From Kutzneria sp. CA-103260 (lineage in GTDB: Bacteria > Actinomycetota > Actinomycetes > Mycobacteriales > Pseudonocardiaceae), in assembly GCF_018263855.1 (NCBI RefSeq), contig NZ_CP073318.1:2418001-2482000 (forward strand): 64,000 bases of DNA. Direction: 5' to 3'. Positions 1 through 8,695 of this stretch are shown here, piece by piece. The position numbers and the translations under genes were made by a program. Numbering within the stretch: position 1 is the first letter of the stretch; every line of letters starts with the position of its first letter. The notes beneath the pieces are model-generated. The model did no database searches and was not told the origin of the DNA. It saw nothing but the letters and a program-made list of their open reading frames with translations.

Positions 1-1
1 C

Positions 2-1930
2 ACCGCGGTCAACCCCGCCGAGCCCAGGGACAAGAACAACGACACGACCTGGCGGTGCGACAACAGCCCCACCGGCGTCGCCGCCACCGACCCGCCCTCG
101 GGTTCGTCCTACTCGCAGAAGAACTTCTGCGACCTGGTCGGCGTGTGGGTCGATCCGGACACCGGGAACTGGTACGGGTTGGTGCACAACGAGTTCACCC
201 CGGAGCCGTTCGGCGCCAACTCGTTCTCGCACTACGACGCGATCGACTACGCCGTGTCGACCGACCAGGGCAAGGTGTGGACCATCAAGGGGCACGCCAT
301 CACCTCCCCGTACAGCACGGTTCGCGGCGACACCACCGCGTTCCCGAACGGGACCTTCGACTACGGCGACGGTGACCCCAGGTTGTTCGTCGACCAGGCG
401 TCGGGCTACTTCTACGTCTACTACGGATCCCGCATCGTGCCCAAGGCCGGCACTGCCGGCACCTTCGACGGTCTGGCGCACGTCGCCCGTGCGCCGATGT
501 CGGCGAAGATGGCGACCGGCTCGTGGCAGAAGTGGTACAACGGCTCCTGGTCGCAGCCTGGCGTGGGCGGTCTGGAAAGCAACATGACACCGGTGACGGC
601 GGCCAACCCGTCCGGCTACACCCCGGTCGACCACGACTACAAGCCCAGCAATCCCGGTTCCGTGGAGCAGCAGATCGCGGCCGGTGAACTGCCGCCCAAG
701 TCCGACCTGTTCGTCATGAACATCGCCTACGACGCCTACCTCGGCCTGTACATCGGCGAGCCCGAGGCCCTGTTGCAGAACGGGAAGGAGCCGCAGCGCT
801 ACTACGTGACCGACGACCTGGCGACCCAGAAGTGGTATCTGATCGGCGACTCCGGCAGCTACAAGTCAGGGTCCTGGTACCGCTGGTTCGTCGACGGCGC
901 GAACAGGACGAACTCCACGATCATCGGCAAGACCTTCCGTTCCTACTGCTCCATCGCGTGCGCGACCTCCGACGGCGAGTACGCCAACGAAACCGTGGAC
1001 TCGACCTCGCCCGCGGCGTCGCCGGTCGACCTGGGCAAGACCTACCGGATCAGCAGCGGATCGGGACGCGTGCTCGCCCAGGTCGCCGGCAGCTCCGCGA
1101 CCACATCTGTGCCGGCGGCGACCGGCTCGAACCTGGAGGCGTGGGCTTTCACCGGCAACGGCGACGGCTCCTACACGATCACCAACGCCGCCACTGGCCA
1201 GGCCCTCGGCGTCGACTCCACCTCGACCGCGAACCGGGCCTGGGCGACCAGGCCGACGTCCACCCCGATCGGATCCACCGGTCCCGCCGTCGGGCAGCAG
1301 TGGTTCCTCCTCGCCAACACGTCCGCAGCCGGGGCCAAGACGGGGACGTATCGACTGGTCAACCGGCACAGCGGCCTGGTGCTGGGGCTGTCGTCGGATT
1401 CGACCCGGCTCGCCGAGACGACCCCCGCCCGGTCCTGGACCAACACCACGGGCAACCCGGTCGGCGGATCGCGGAGCGCGGCCGAGCAGACCCTGGGCCT
1501 CACCCCGGTTGGCGTGTCGAATCTCAATGGCACACACCGAATCTCGTTGTCCGGTCAGGCGCTCGACGACCCGGACTGGTCCACCACCGCCGGGACCCAA
1601 CTCGACACGTGGCAACTCAACGGTGGCGCGAACCAGAACTGGGTGTTCACCCAGCAGACCGACGGCTCGTACACCATCGTCAACGCGTATTCCACGCTCT
1701 GCCTGGACGACGAGGGCGGCGGCACGGCTCCCGGCACTCGGGTGATCCAGTGGACCTGCACCGGCAACACCAATCAGCACTGGACTGCCGCCCGCTTGGC
1801 CGGCGGTGCCTACACGATCGCCAATGTCCACACCGGACTGCCGCTGACCACGGCCTCGACCGCCAACGGCGCGCTGGTCACGCAGCAGGCGAACACCAAC
1901 TCCGCGCTCCAGGAGTGGACGATCAACTGA
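2..1930 (+). CDS. Secreted protein with two ricin-type trefoil lectin domains (5' end missing)
   Basis: The reading frame is open to the left edge, so the start and any signal peptide lie outside the window; 642 residues are visible. The first half is rich in Trp, Tyr and Asp (for example VGVWVDPDTGNWYG and DGDPRLFVDQASGYFYVYYG), the look of a five-bladed propeller or GH43/sialidase-like catalytic part, but no family can be assigned with confidence. From about residue 340 to the end there are two beta-trefoil lectin units, with QxW-type repeats such as GGANQNWVF, NTNQHWTA and ALQEWTI. Ricin-type domains bind galactose, GalNAc or xylan-type sugars and usually hold secreted hydrolases on their polymer. 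A strong hairpin follows the stop, so it probably ends its own transcript. It belongs with the glycoside hydrolases downstream. Lectin call firm, catalytic activity unknown. Confidence 0.8.
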   Translation, partial: TAVNPAEPRDKNNDTTWRCDNSPTGVAATDPPSGSSYSQKNFCDLVGVWVDPDTGNWYGLVHNEFTPEPFGANSFSHYDAIDYAVSTDQGKVWTIKGHAITSPYSTVRGDTTAFPNGTFDYGDGDPRLFVDQASGYFYVYYGSRIVPKAGTAGTFDGLAHVARAPMSAKMATGSWQKWYNGSWSQPGVGGLESNMTPVTAANPSGYTPVDHDYKPSNPGSVEQQIAAGELPPKSDLFVMNIAYDAYLGLYIGEPEALLQNGKEPQRYYVTDDLATQKWYLIGDSGSYKSGSWYRWFVDGANRTNSTIIGKTFRSYCSIACATSDGEYANETVDSTSPAASPVDLGKTYRISSGSGRVLAQVAGSSATTSVPAATGSNLEAWAFTGNGDGSYTITNAATGQALGVDSTSTANRAWATRPTSTPIGSTGPAVGQQWFLLANTSAAGAKTGTYRLVNRHSGLVLGLSSDSTRLAETTPARSWTNTTGNPVGGSRSAAEQTLGLTPVGVSNLNGTHRISLSGQALDDPDWSTTAGTQLDTWQLNGGANQNWVFTQQTDGSYTIVNAYSTLCLDDEGGGTAPGTRVIQWTCTGNTNQHWTAARLAGGAYTIANVHTGLPLTTASTANGALVTQQANTNSALQEWTIN

Positions 1931-1948
1931 GATCGTGAGAGATCCGAA

Positions 1949-1977
1949 GGCGGTGGCCCTGACGTGGGGCCACCGCC
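1949..1977 (+). terminator. Intrinsic terminator-like hairpin
   Basis: A perfect 11-bp stem (1949-1959 with 1967-1977) with a 7-nt loop lies 19 nt after the stop of the lectin protein gene. There is no clear U-tract, as is common in high-GC actinomycetes. Confidence 0.7.
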
Positions 1978-2174
1978 GTACGGCGTGCCAGCGCACCCGC
2001 GACCCGGGCATCGGGAAATCCATCGGCAACTGCCCCTGCGGCGCGGTGAGCCCCCGAAACTGCCCGCGTCCGCTCGAATCTTCCTCCTGGTCTCCAGGAT
2101 TTGTGTGACCTGGGTGGTTGTCCGCCGTCTCCAAGGTTGTGCGAGCAGTTTTTGGTGAAGGTGAGGTTGGCGGC

Positions 2175-3797
2175 ATGACCGACGAGGTGGATGCGACGAG
2201 GGTGGCCGCGGCACGTTCGGGGGATCACAGGGCCCTGGACGACCTGGTGACGGAGTACCTGCCGCTGGTCTACAACATCGTGCGCCGAACGCTGTCGTCG
2301 GACGCCGACGTGGACGACGTCGTCCAGGACACGATGGTCCGGGTCGTGCGGGGGATCGGTGGCCTGCGCGAGCCGGATCGGTTCCGGTCGTGGCTGGTCG
2401 CGATCACGATGAACCAGATCCGCGAGCACCGCAGAGGGTGGCAGACCGCCGTGACGCCCCAGGAGGAGTTCGACGAGCGACCGGACCCCAATGCCGAGTT
2501 CGTCGACCGTGCCCTGACCGAGCTCGACGTGTCACAGCAACGGCGGGAGACCGAGCATGCGGCTCGGTGGCTGCACGGGGAGGATCGCGAGCTGCTGTCG
2601 TTGTGGTCGCTGGAGTGCGGCGGGCACCTGACGCGCGCGGAGGTCGCCAGTGCCCTGCGGCTGAACGCCCATCGCGTCACGGTCCGGGTGAGCAGGCTGA
2701 AGAACCGGCTGGAGGCCACGCGCATGCTGGTGCGGGCCTTCTCGGGCACGCCGCGCTGCCCGCAGCTGGTGGAGCTGGCGAACGAGTGGCCGGGGGAGCC
2801 GAACCCGTTGTGGCGTAAGCGCTTCCTGCGCCATGTCGACACGTGCCGACGTTGCCGCAGGGCGGGTTCCGACTTGGTGCCCGTCGAGCGGTTGCTGATG
2901 GGGATGGGCCTGGCGGCGCTTCCTTCCGGCTACGCGGTGTTCGTGCTGTCGCACATACCCGGCGAGGCGCAGTCGTCCGTGGCGACTGCGCAGTTCGGCC
3001 GTCTGGAGGATGAGTCTGCCCGTCAAGCAGCGCAGCCCTCGGGCCCTTGGCAGCGCATCGCCGACGCCGTCGTGGCGAAGCCGGTCCTGGTGCCGGTTGG
3101 GGTGAGCGCCGTGTGCGCCACTGTGTTGGCCGCGGTCGTTTTGGTACCGGGTAGCCAGACGTCTGTTCAGACGGTGGCTGGCGCATCGGGCAGCACAGCC
3201 AGCGCCTCCAGCGCGCCGTCGATCGGCGCAACCCCGTCCGGCACGACGTCCAGGCCGGCACCGACGACCACGACGTCGGCGACTTCGTCCTCGGCGCCGG
3301 TGCCGCACACGACCACCACGCCGCCACGAGCCCAGCCGCACCTCGCGACACCGACTTCCACCAGCACCGCGCCGACTTCGCCGGCCGACCGGGTGCTGGC
3401 GCTGATGAACCAGGCGCGGGCTGCGGCCGGCCTGCCGCCGTATCGGATGGACACGAGCCTGATCGGCAGCGCAACCGCGCACAACCAGACGATGGCCGGT
3501 GGCTGCGGCTTGTCGCACCAGTGCACCGGCGAACCCGGCATTGGTGACCGGGAGACGGCCGCTGGTGTGCGCTGGGGCGCCTGCGGCGAGAACATCGGCG
3601 ACGGTGGGCCCGTCGGCAATTCCACGGACCCCGTCGCCAAGATGGCGCTCGGCCTGACCCAGGGCATGTTGGACGAGAAGCCGCCGAACGACGGCCACCG
3701 GCAGAACATCCTCAGCTCGTCGTTCACGCGGGTCGGGATCGTGGTGTCCCGCAACGCTTCCGGCACGGTCTGGATGACCCAGGACTTCGCCGACTGA
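2175..3797 (+). CDS. Membrane-tethered sigma factor fused to extracellular CAP (SCP/PR-1) domain
   Basis: A 540-residue one-piece regulator. Residues about 8-90 are a sigma-70 region 2 (LVTEYLPLVYNIVRR, DADVDDVVQDTMVRV, FRSWLVAITMNQIREH). Residues about 130-180 are region 4 with a helix-turn-helix (LTRAEVASALRLNAHRVTVR). A Cys/His stretch (HVDTCRRCRR, about 220) resembles the zinc finger of ZAS anti-sigma factors. One strong membrane helix follows at about 302-324, then a Ser/Thr/Pro linker to about 400. The last 140 residues are a CAP domain with the GENI and GHRQNIL motifs and paired Cys. Predicted topology is sigma inside, CAP outside. The ATG at 2175 was chosen because region 2 begins just after it and GGTGAGG precedes it; an upstream in-frame start at 2118 adds no domain. 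A paralogous sigma fusion lies at 59845-61608. Domain calls are clear; function and targets are inferred. Confidence 0.88.
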   Translation: MTDEVDATRVAAARSGDHRALDDLVTEYLPLVYNIVRRTLSSDADVDDVVQDTMVRVVRGIGGLREPDRFRSWLVAITMNQIREHRRGWQTAVTPQEEFDERPDPNAEFVDRALTELDVSQQRRETEHAARWLHGEDRELLSLWSLECGGHLTRAEVASALRLNAHRVTVRVSRLKNRLEATRMLVRAFSGTPRCPQLVELANEWPGEPNPLWRKRFLRHVDTCRRCRRAGSDLVPVERLLMGMGLAALPSGYAVFVLSHIPGEAQSSVATAQFGRLEDESARQAAQPSGPWQRIADAVVAKPVLVPVGVSAVCATVLAAVVLVPGSQTSVQTVAGASGSTASASSAPSIGATPSGTTSRPAPTTTTSATSSSAPVPHTTTTPPRAQPHLATPTSTSTAPTSPADRVLALMNQARAAAGLPPYRMDTSLIGSATAHNQTMAGGCGLSHQCTGEPGIGDRETAAGVRWGACGENIGDGGPVGNSTDPVAKMALGLTQGMLDEKPPNDGHRQNILSSSFTRVGIVVSRNASGTVWMTQDFAD

Positions 3798-4143
3798 TTC
3801 GATTTCGACAATTCGTGGAGGTGTCGCCACCGAGCAATAGATCCGATGTCTGACCCTTGCGTCGGGGTTGGGCCGTCACGTGCGTCGCGACCGTCACGAC
3901 CAGGTGTCCGTGGCGGTCGTTGTGCTGCGCAGATCGCGGCGTGGTCGAGAAAAGCCTTGCCTGAACGGCGATTACTGTCCCGCGTGAAAGATGTCCGGAC
4001 CGCGCACAAACAAACAAGACCCGGCGGCGATCAAACAAAAGCCGTCTTGACCGTGTGACGCAGATCGCTGTAACGTCGGCCTAGAGATCCGATGTCTATC
4101 GAAACCATCGGTCGTCCCTCCCTACCGCCGCAGGAGGTAGACA
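3798..4143. other. 346-bp gene-free leader of the GH29 gene with a repeated 13-mer
   Basis: No credible coding sequence. The 13-mer AGATCCGATGTCT occurs twice in the same orientation (3839-3851 and 4085-4097). The second copy extends into a 14-mer found again upstream of the beta-helix gene at 54198. The ribosome binding site AGGAGG sits just before the ATG at 4144. Confidence 0.6.
4088..4101 (+). promoter_or_regulatory. 14-mer TCCGATGTCTATCG upstream of GH29 gene
   Basis: This 14-mer ends 42 nt before the GH29 start. The identical 14-mer lies upstream of the beta-helix protein gene (minus strand, 54255-54268) in the same orientation relative to its gene. The core CGAT-N4-ATCG is a short palindrome, so it could be an operator, or part of a promoter read by an alternative sigma factor. 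Confidence 0.45.
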
Positions 4144-6081
4144 ATGACGTTTCCGTCCGAACCACCGTTATCGCGCCGCCATTTCCTGGCCGGCGCCGCC
4201 GCGGCCGGCGCGCTGTCCGTGCTGCCGGTCGCCCTGTCGGTCGGCACCGCCGAGGCCGCCGCCGGCCCGGCCGGGGTGCCGTTGCCCGTGCTGCGGGTGC
4301 CCCAGATCGACATGGGACTGGCGCAGCAGCCCGACTCGACGGTCGGGTGGCTGCAGGACGCCAAGATCGGCATGTTCATCCACTGGGGTGTCTACGCCGG
4401 GCCGGCCCAGGGTGAGTGGTACGAGCGCAACGCCCAGGTAAAACCGAGCGTCTATCGGAAATTCCTCACCGACGCTTCCCCGCAGCAGTTCACCGCCGAC
4501 GAGTACGACCCGACGGCGTGGGCGCGGTTGGCCAAGGACATGGGCGCGAAGTACGTGGTGCTCACCTCGCGGCACCACGAGGGATTCGGGCTGTACCCGA
4601 ACTCGCACCCCAACGCCTGGACGGCCGCCCAGGCGCCGCTGGCCCGCGACTTCATCGCCGGCTACGTCACCGCCGTACGTGCCGCCGGGTTGAAGGTGGG
4701 GCTGTACTACTCGCCGATCGACTGGCGCTACCCGGGTTACTACAACGTCAAGGGCGCAACCCTGTCCAGCCCGCCGTGGAACTACGAGGGCACCGACCCG
4801 GCGCACTTCGACTACAAGGCGAACGCGCGGGTGATGAAGGAGGAGGTCTATCAGGCGGTCAAGCAGTTGGTGACCGACTACGGCCCGATCGACGACCTGT
4901 GGTGGGACGGCGGCTGGTTGGCCGAGCAGGGCAACGACGCGGACGCCGCGTTCTTCTGGGAACCCGGCCAGTACCGCGACCCTAGCAACCAGTGGCCGGT
5001 GGGCAACTACGGCGAAACCGAGTCCGGCACGGGAAAGCCTCTGGGGCTGATGGGCATGGTGCGCGCGCATCAGCCGAACGTCGTGGTGACGCCCCGGTCG
5101 GGGTGGGCCGGCGACTACCAGGTCGAGGAGGGCGGCTCGGTACCGACCGGGCCGGTACGCGCCGGTGTGGTGGAGAAGGCGTTCACCATTCGTGGCACCT
5201 GGGGCTACGACGCCGGGGCGTCGGTGATGAGCTATGGCGACATCCTCGCGGTGGTGGTCAACAGTCTGGTGCGGAACATGACCACGATCATCAACGTCGG
5301 GCCGGACCGGCACGGCGTGGTGCCGGCGGACTCGGTGGCCGTGCTCAAGCAGGTTGGCGCGTTCCTGTCCGATGTCGGCGAGTCCGTCTACAACACCCGT
5401 GGCGGGCCATGGAATCCGGTCGACGGTCAGGTCGGCTACACCTGGCGGGACAGCACGTTCTACTCCCACCTGCTGCCCGGACAGCCCCAAGGAGCGTTCA
5501 CGACTCCTTCGGTCGGCGATGCCCGGGTGAAACGGGTCTACGACGTGCGTACGAAGCGGGATCTGCCCTACACCGTGGGGGCCGACGGCCGGGTCACGAT
5601 CACCAGTGTCGACCGCGGCGTGCACCCGCAGGACACGGTGCTGGCGGTGGTGTTGGACCGATCGGTGGTGGCCGGCGACATCGCCCGGGGCAAGCTCACC
5701 ACCGCCGACAGCGAGGAGTCCAACCACGGCAACCTCGCGCCGAAGGCGACCGACGGGGACACCTCGACCCGCTGGTGCGCGGCCGACGGCGGCACTGGTC
5801 ACTGGCTGCGGGTCGACCTGGGTACCCCCACCCCGCTGACCGGAGTGCGGATCGCGTGGGAGTTCGCGAACAAGACCTACCGCTACCGGGTCGAGGGCTC
5901 CACCGACGGCGCCACCTGGACCACGCTGGTCGACCGCACCGCCAACACCGACAGCAGCCAGGTGCACACCCTGCCGTGCACCGGCACTGTCCGGTACCTG
6001 CGGCTGACGGTGACCGGGCTGGACACCGGCTGCTGGGCCTCGATCCGCTCGTTCGAGGCGTTCAACCGGCCGTTCAGCTAG
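4144..6081 (+). CDS. Secreted GH29 alpha-L-fucosidase with F5/8-type C (CBM32-like) domain
   Basis: Predicted to release alpha-L-fucose from glycans outside the cell. The 645-residue protein starts with a twin-arginine signal (SRRHFLAG followed by a hydrophobic stretch ending near AEAA). The GH29 catalytic domain runs from about residue 60 to 480, with the family hallmarks IGMFIHWGVYAGPAQGEWY, SRHHEGFGLY and LWWDGGW; the Asp of WWDGG (residue 254) is the expected nucleophile. After a small C-terminal beta domain, residues about 515-643 form a discoidin/CBM32-like sugar-binding module (DTSTRWCAADGGTGHWLRVDL). A near-perfect AGGAGG lies 6 nt before the ATG. It is followed by GH59 and GH3 genes on the same strand, but a hairpin separates it from the next gene. 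Family assignment is firm; the fucoside linkage is not predictable. Confidence 0.93.
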   Translation: MTFPSEPPLSRRHFLAGAAAAGALSVLPVALSVGTAEAAAGPAGVPLPVLRVPQIDMGLAQQPDSTVGWLQDAKIGMFIHWGVYAGPAQGEWYERNAQVKPSVYRKFLTDASPQQFTADEYDPTAWARLAKDMGAKYVVLTSRHHEGFGLYPNSHPNAWTAAQAPLARDFIAGYVTAVRAAGLKVGLYYSPIDWRYPGYYNVKGATLSSPPWNYEGTDPAHFDYKANARVMKEEVYQAVKQLVTDYGPIDDLWWDGGWLAEQGNDADAAFFWEPGQYRDPSNQWPVGNYGETESGTGKPLGLMGMVRAHQPNVVVTPRSGWAGDYQVEEGGSVPTGPVRAGVVEKAFTIRGTWGYDAGASVMSYGDILAVVVNSLVRNMTTIINVGPDRHGVVPADSVAVLKQVGAFLSDVGESVYNTRGGPWNPVDGQVGYTWRDSTFYSHLLPGQPQGAFTTPSVGDARVKRVYDVRTKRDLPYTVGADGRVTITSVDRGVHPQDTVLAVVLDRSVVAGDIARGKLTTADSEESNHGNLAPKATDGDTSTRWCAADGGTGHWLRVDLGTPTPLTGVRIAWEFANKTYRYRVEGSTDGATWTTLVDRTANTDSSQVHTLPCTGTVRYLRLTVTGLDTGCWASIRSFEAFNRPFS

Positions 6082-6105
6082 TCGGCCCGAAGGGGCGGTT
6101 GACCG

Positions 6106-6144
6106 GTGGTTCCGCTCGGGTGTAAGTGCCCCGGGCGGAACCAC
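6106..6144 (+). terminator. Hairpin between GH29 and GH59 genes
   Basis: A 10-bp perfect stem (6106-6115 with 6135-6144) with a G/C-rich inner part lies 25 nt after the GH29 stop. It may end or attenuate the GH29 transcript. Confidence 0.55.
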
Positions 6145-6222
6145 TTCCCACCCTGCCCTTGTGATCCGGGAAACCCCAACAGATCGAGGTTTCACCGTCC
6201 GGCGAATCCCGAAGGAGTCGAC

Positions 6223-8640
6223 ATGATCTGTGCGGTAAGACGACGTTCGCCCGTCCTCGCGGTTCTCATTGCATTAGTAGGCGTGTTGGTAGTTCCTTCC
6301 GCACACGCGGCGACTTCGACCTCGATCACCGTCGACGGCGGCAAGCCCGGTCGGGTGTTCGACGGCGTCGGGGCCATCAGCGGCGGCGGTGGCAACACCA
6401 GGCTGCTGATCGACTATCCCGAGCCGCAGCGCAGCCAACTGCTGGACTACCTGTTCAAACCCGGTTATGGCGCGTCCCTGCAGATATTGAAGATCGAGAT
6501 CGGTGGTGACACCAACTCCACCGACGGCGCCGAAGCCAGCCATGAGCACACCCAGGGCACGGTTGACTGCGACCAGGGCTATGAGTGGTGGCTGGCAGAA
6601 CAGGCCAAGGCCCGCAATCCCGACATCAAGCTCTACGGGCTGTCCTGGGGTGCGCCGGGCTGGGTCAACGCCACCGCGAACAACTTCTACACCACCAACG
6701 CGATCACCTATCTGACGGACTGGCTGGGCTGCGCCAAGAAGCACAACCTGAGCATCGACTACCTTGGCGGCTGGAACGAGCGCTACACCGGCGGCGACAC
6801 CACTGCCAAGACCTGGTACGAGAACCTCAGGTCCGCGTTGAACCGCAACGGCAATGCCTCGACCAAGGTCGTCGCGGCGGACAACGACTGGTCGGTGGCC
6901 AACGACATGATCACAGATCCGGCGCTGTGGGCCGCGGTGGACATCGTGGGTGTGCACTACCCGTGCGGCTACAACAGTGGCTTCAGCTCCTGCGGCACGA
7001 TCGGCAGCGCCCAGACCCAGTTGAGTAATCCGTTGTGGGCCAGCGAGAACGGTTCGGAGGACACCAACACCGGCGCCCCGTCGGTGGCTCGGGCACTCAA
7101 CCGCGACTACATCGACGCCCGAATGACCTCGTACATCAACTGGCCGATCATCGCCGCGCTGTACCCGAACCTGTACTACGCCACCGACGGGATGTCGGTC
7201 GCCAACCAGCCGTGGTCCGGGCATTACAGCATCGGCAAGACGACGTGGGTGACCGCGCAAACCACGCAGTTCACCCGTCCTGGCTGGCACTACATCGACG
7301 CCGCCAGTGGCTACCTCGCCGGCGGTGGCGCCAACGGCAGCTTCGTCACGCTGAAGTCGACGAACAACACCGACTACACCACCGTGGTCGAGACCATGGA
7401 CGCGGCCGCCGCACAGACCGCGAACGTCGCTGTCACCGGTGGCCTGTCCACCGGCGCGGTGCACGTCTGGGCAACGAACGTCAACTCGAACAACCCCGCC
7501 GACTGGTTCGTCCGCCAGCCCGACCTGACCCCGATTGGCGGCCACTACACGGCTACCCTGCAACCGGGCCACGTCTACACCTTCACCACCACCGACCCGG
7601 CCGGCGTCAAAGGCACCGCGACCCCGCCTCCCACGAAGCCGCTCGCACTGCCCTACCGCGACAACTTCGACGCCGCGGCGGCCAGCACCTCGCCGCAGTA
7701 CTTCTCCGACATGAACGGCGCCTTCGCGAGGGAGGCCTGCCGCGGTCGGGGCGGCTCATGCGTGCAACAGATGGCGCCCACCGCACCGATCCACTGGACC
7801 GGCGAGCCCGACAAGGCGCCCTACACCATCATGGGGGACGCGGCGTGGAGCAACTACACGGTCTCCGTGGACACCATGCTGACGCAGCCCGGCACGGTCG
7901 AGATACTGGGCCGGGTCATGCGCCAGAAGCAGAACAACAACGGCCTGGACGCGTACCACCTCCGCGTGGCCGACACCGGCGCGTGGTCCATCGTCAAGAC
8001 CGACCAGAACTGGGCCACCACCACGCTGAAGTCCGGCACCACCAACCCGCTGGGCACCAACAAGTGGCACACCATAGCCCTGAGCATGCAGGGCGCCACC
8101 CTCACCGCGAGTATCGACGGACAGTCCGTGGGCAGCGCGACGGACTCGTCCTTCCCCAACGGCCAGGCCGGCTTCGGGGTGGGCGGCTACCAGACCGACC
8201 AGTTCGACAACTTCGCCGTCACCCCGGGCACCACCGCGGCCGCGCCGTCCGGCCAGGTCGCTTCGGGCCTGGCGGGCAAGTGCCTCAACGCCGGTGCGAC
8301 CCGGCTGGTCAACGTCACCGAGGACGGCAACCCGGCGCAGATCAGCGACTGCGATGGCCAGGCCGCCGAGTCCTGGACGTGGGTGAACGCAGCGTTGACC
8401 CATGAGGGCCTGTGCCTCGATGTCACCGGCGCGGGAACGACCAACGGCACCAAGGTCGAACTGTGGGAGTGCAACGGCGGCGCCAACCAGAAGTGGCAAC
8501 CACAGCCGGACGGCAGTCTGAAGAGCACGCTGTCCGGACTCTGCCTGGACGATCCCGGCTTCACCACCACGAACGGCACCCAGCTGGAGATTTGGGACTG
8601 CAACGGCGGCGCCAACCAGAAGTGGGCCCTGCCGGCCTGA
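6223..8640 (+). CDS. Secreted GH59 galactocerebrosidase-like enzyme with ricin lectin tail
   Basis: GH59 enzymes cleave beta-galactosides, classically galactosylceramide, with retention. The 805-residue protein has a Sec signal peptide (residues 1-29, ending SAHA). Its catalytic barrel carries the family features ITVDGGKPGRVFDGVGAISGG, the acid/base Glu186 in YLGGWNE and the nucleophile Glu275 in WASENGSED. Residues about 480-670 are a laminin-G/concanavalin-like module. Residues about 680-805 are ricin-type lectin repeats (GGANQKWQPQ and GGANQKWALP). The ATG at 6223 was chosen for the GAAGGAG 6 nt upstream and the immediate signal peptide; a longer in-frame start at 6106 overlaps the hairpin. 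GH59 is uncommon in bacteria, and its neighbours (fucosidase, beta-glucosidase) suggest stepwise removal of glycans from complex glycoconjugates or plant polymers. Confidence 0.9.
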   Translation: MICAVRRRSPVLAVLIALVGVLVVPSAHAATSTSITVDGGKPGRVFDGVGAISGGGGNTRLLIDYPEPQRSQLLDYLFKPGYGASLQILKIEIGGDTNSTDGAEASHEHTQGTVDCDQGYEWWLAEQAKARNPDIKLYGLSWGAPGWVNATANNFYTTNAITYLTDWLGCAKKHNLSIDYLGGWNERYTGGDTTAKTWYENLRSALNRNGNASTKVVAADNDWSVANDMITDPALWAAVDIVGVHYPCGYNSGFSSCGTIGSAQTQLSNPLWASENGSEDTNTGAPSVARALNRDYIDARMTSYINWPIIAALYPNLYYATDGMSVANQPWSGHYSIGKTTWVTAQTTQFTRPGWHYIDAASGYLAGGGANGSFVTLKSTNNTDYTTVVETMDAAAAQTANVAVTGGLSTGAVHVWATNVNSNNPADWFVRQPDLTPIGGHYTATLQPGHVYTFTTTDPAGVKGTATPPPTKPLALPYRDNFDAAAASTSPQYFSDMNGAFAREACRGRGGSCVQQMAPTAPIHWTGEPDKAPYTIMGDAAWSNYTVSVDTMLTQPGTVEILGRVMRQKQNNNGLDAYHLRVADTGAWSIVKTDQNWATTTLKSGTTNPLGTNKWHTIALSMQGATLTASIDGQSVGSATDSSFPNGQAGFGVGGYQTDQFDNFAVTPGTTAAAPSGQVASGLAGKCLNAGATRLVNVTEDGNPAQISDCDGQAAESWTWVNAALTHEGLCLDVTGAGTTNGTKVELWECNGGANQKWQPQPDGSLKSTLSGLCLDDPGFTTTNGTQLEIWDCNGGANQKWALPA

Positions 8641-8695
8641 CCATTCGCGCTCACGTCGACCCAACGCTGATTCAGCATGTGATCGGAGTAGCAGC

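Noticed and set aside
866..2176. Long minus-strand frame opposite the lectin protein gene
   Set aside because: Arg/Gly/Val-rich shadow typical of high-GC DNA; the plus strand has clear lectin motifs and a terminator.
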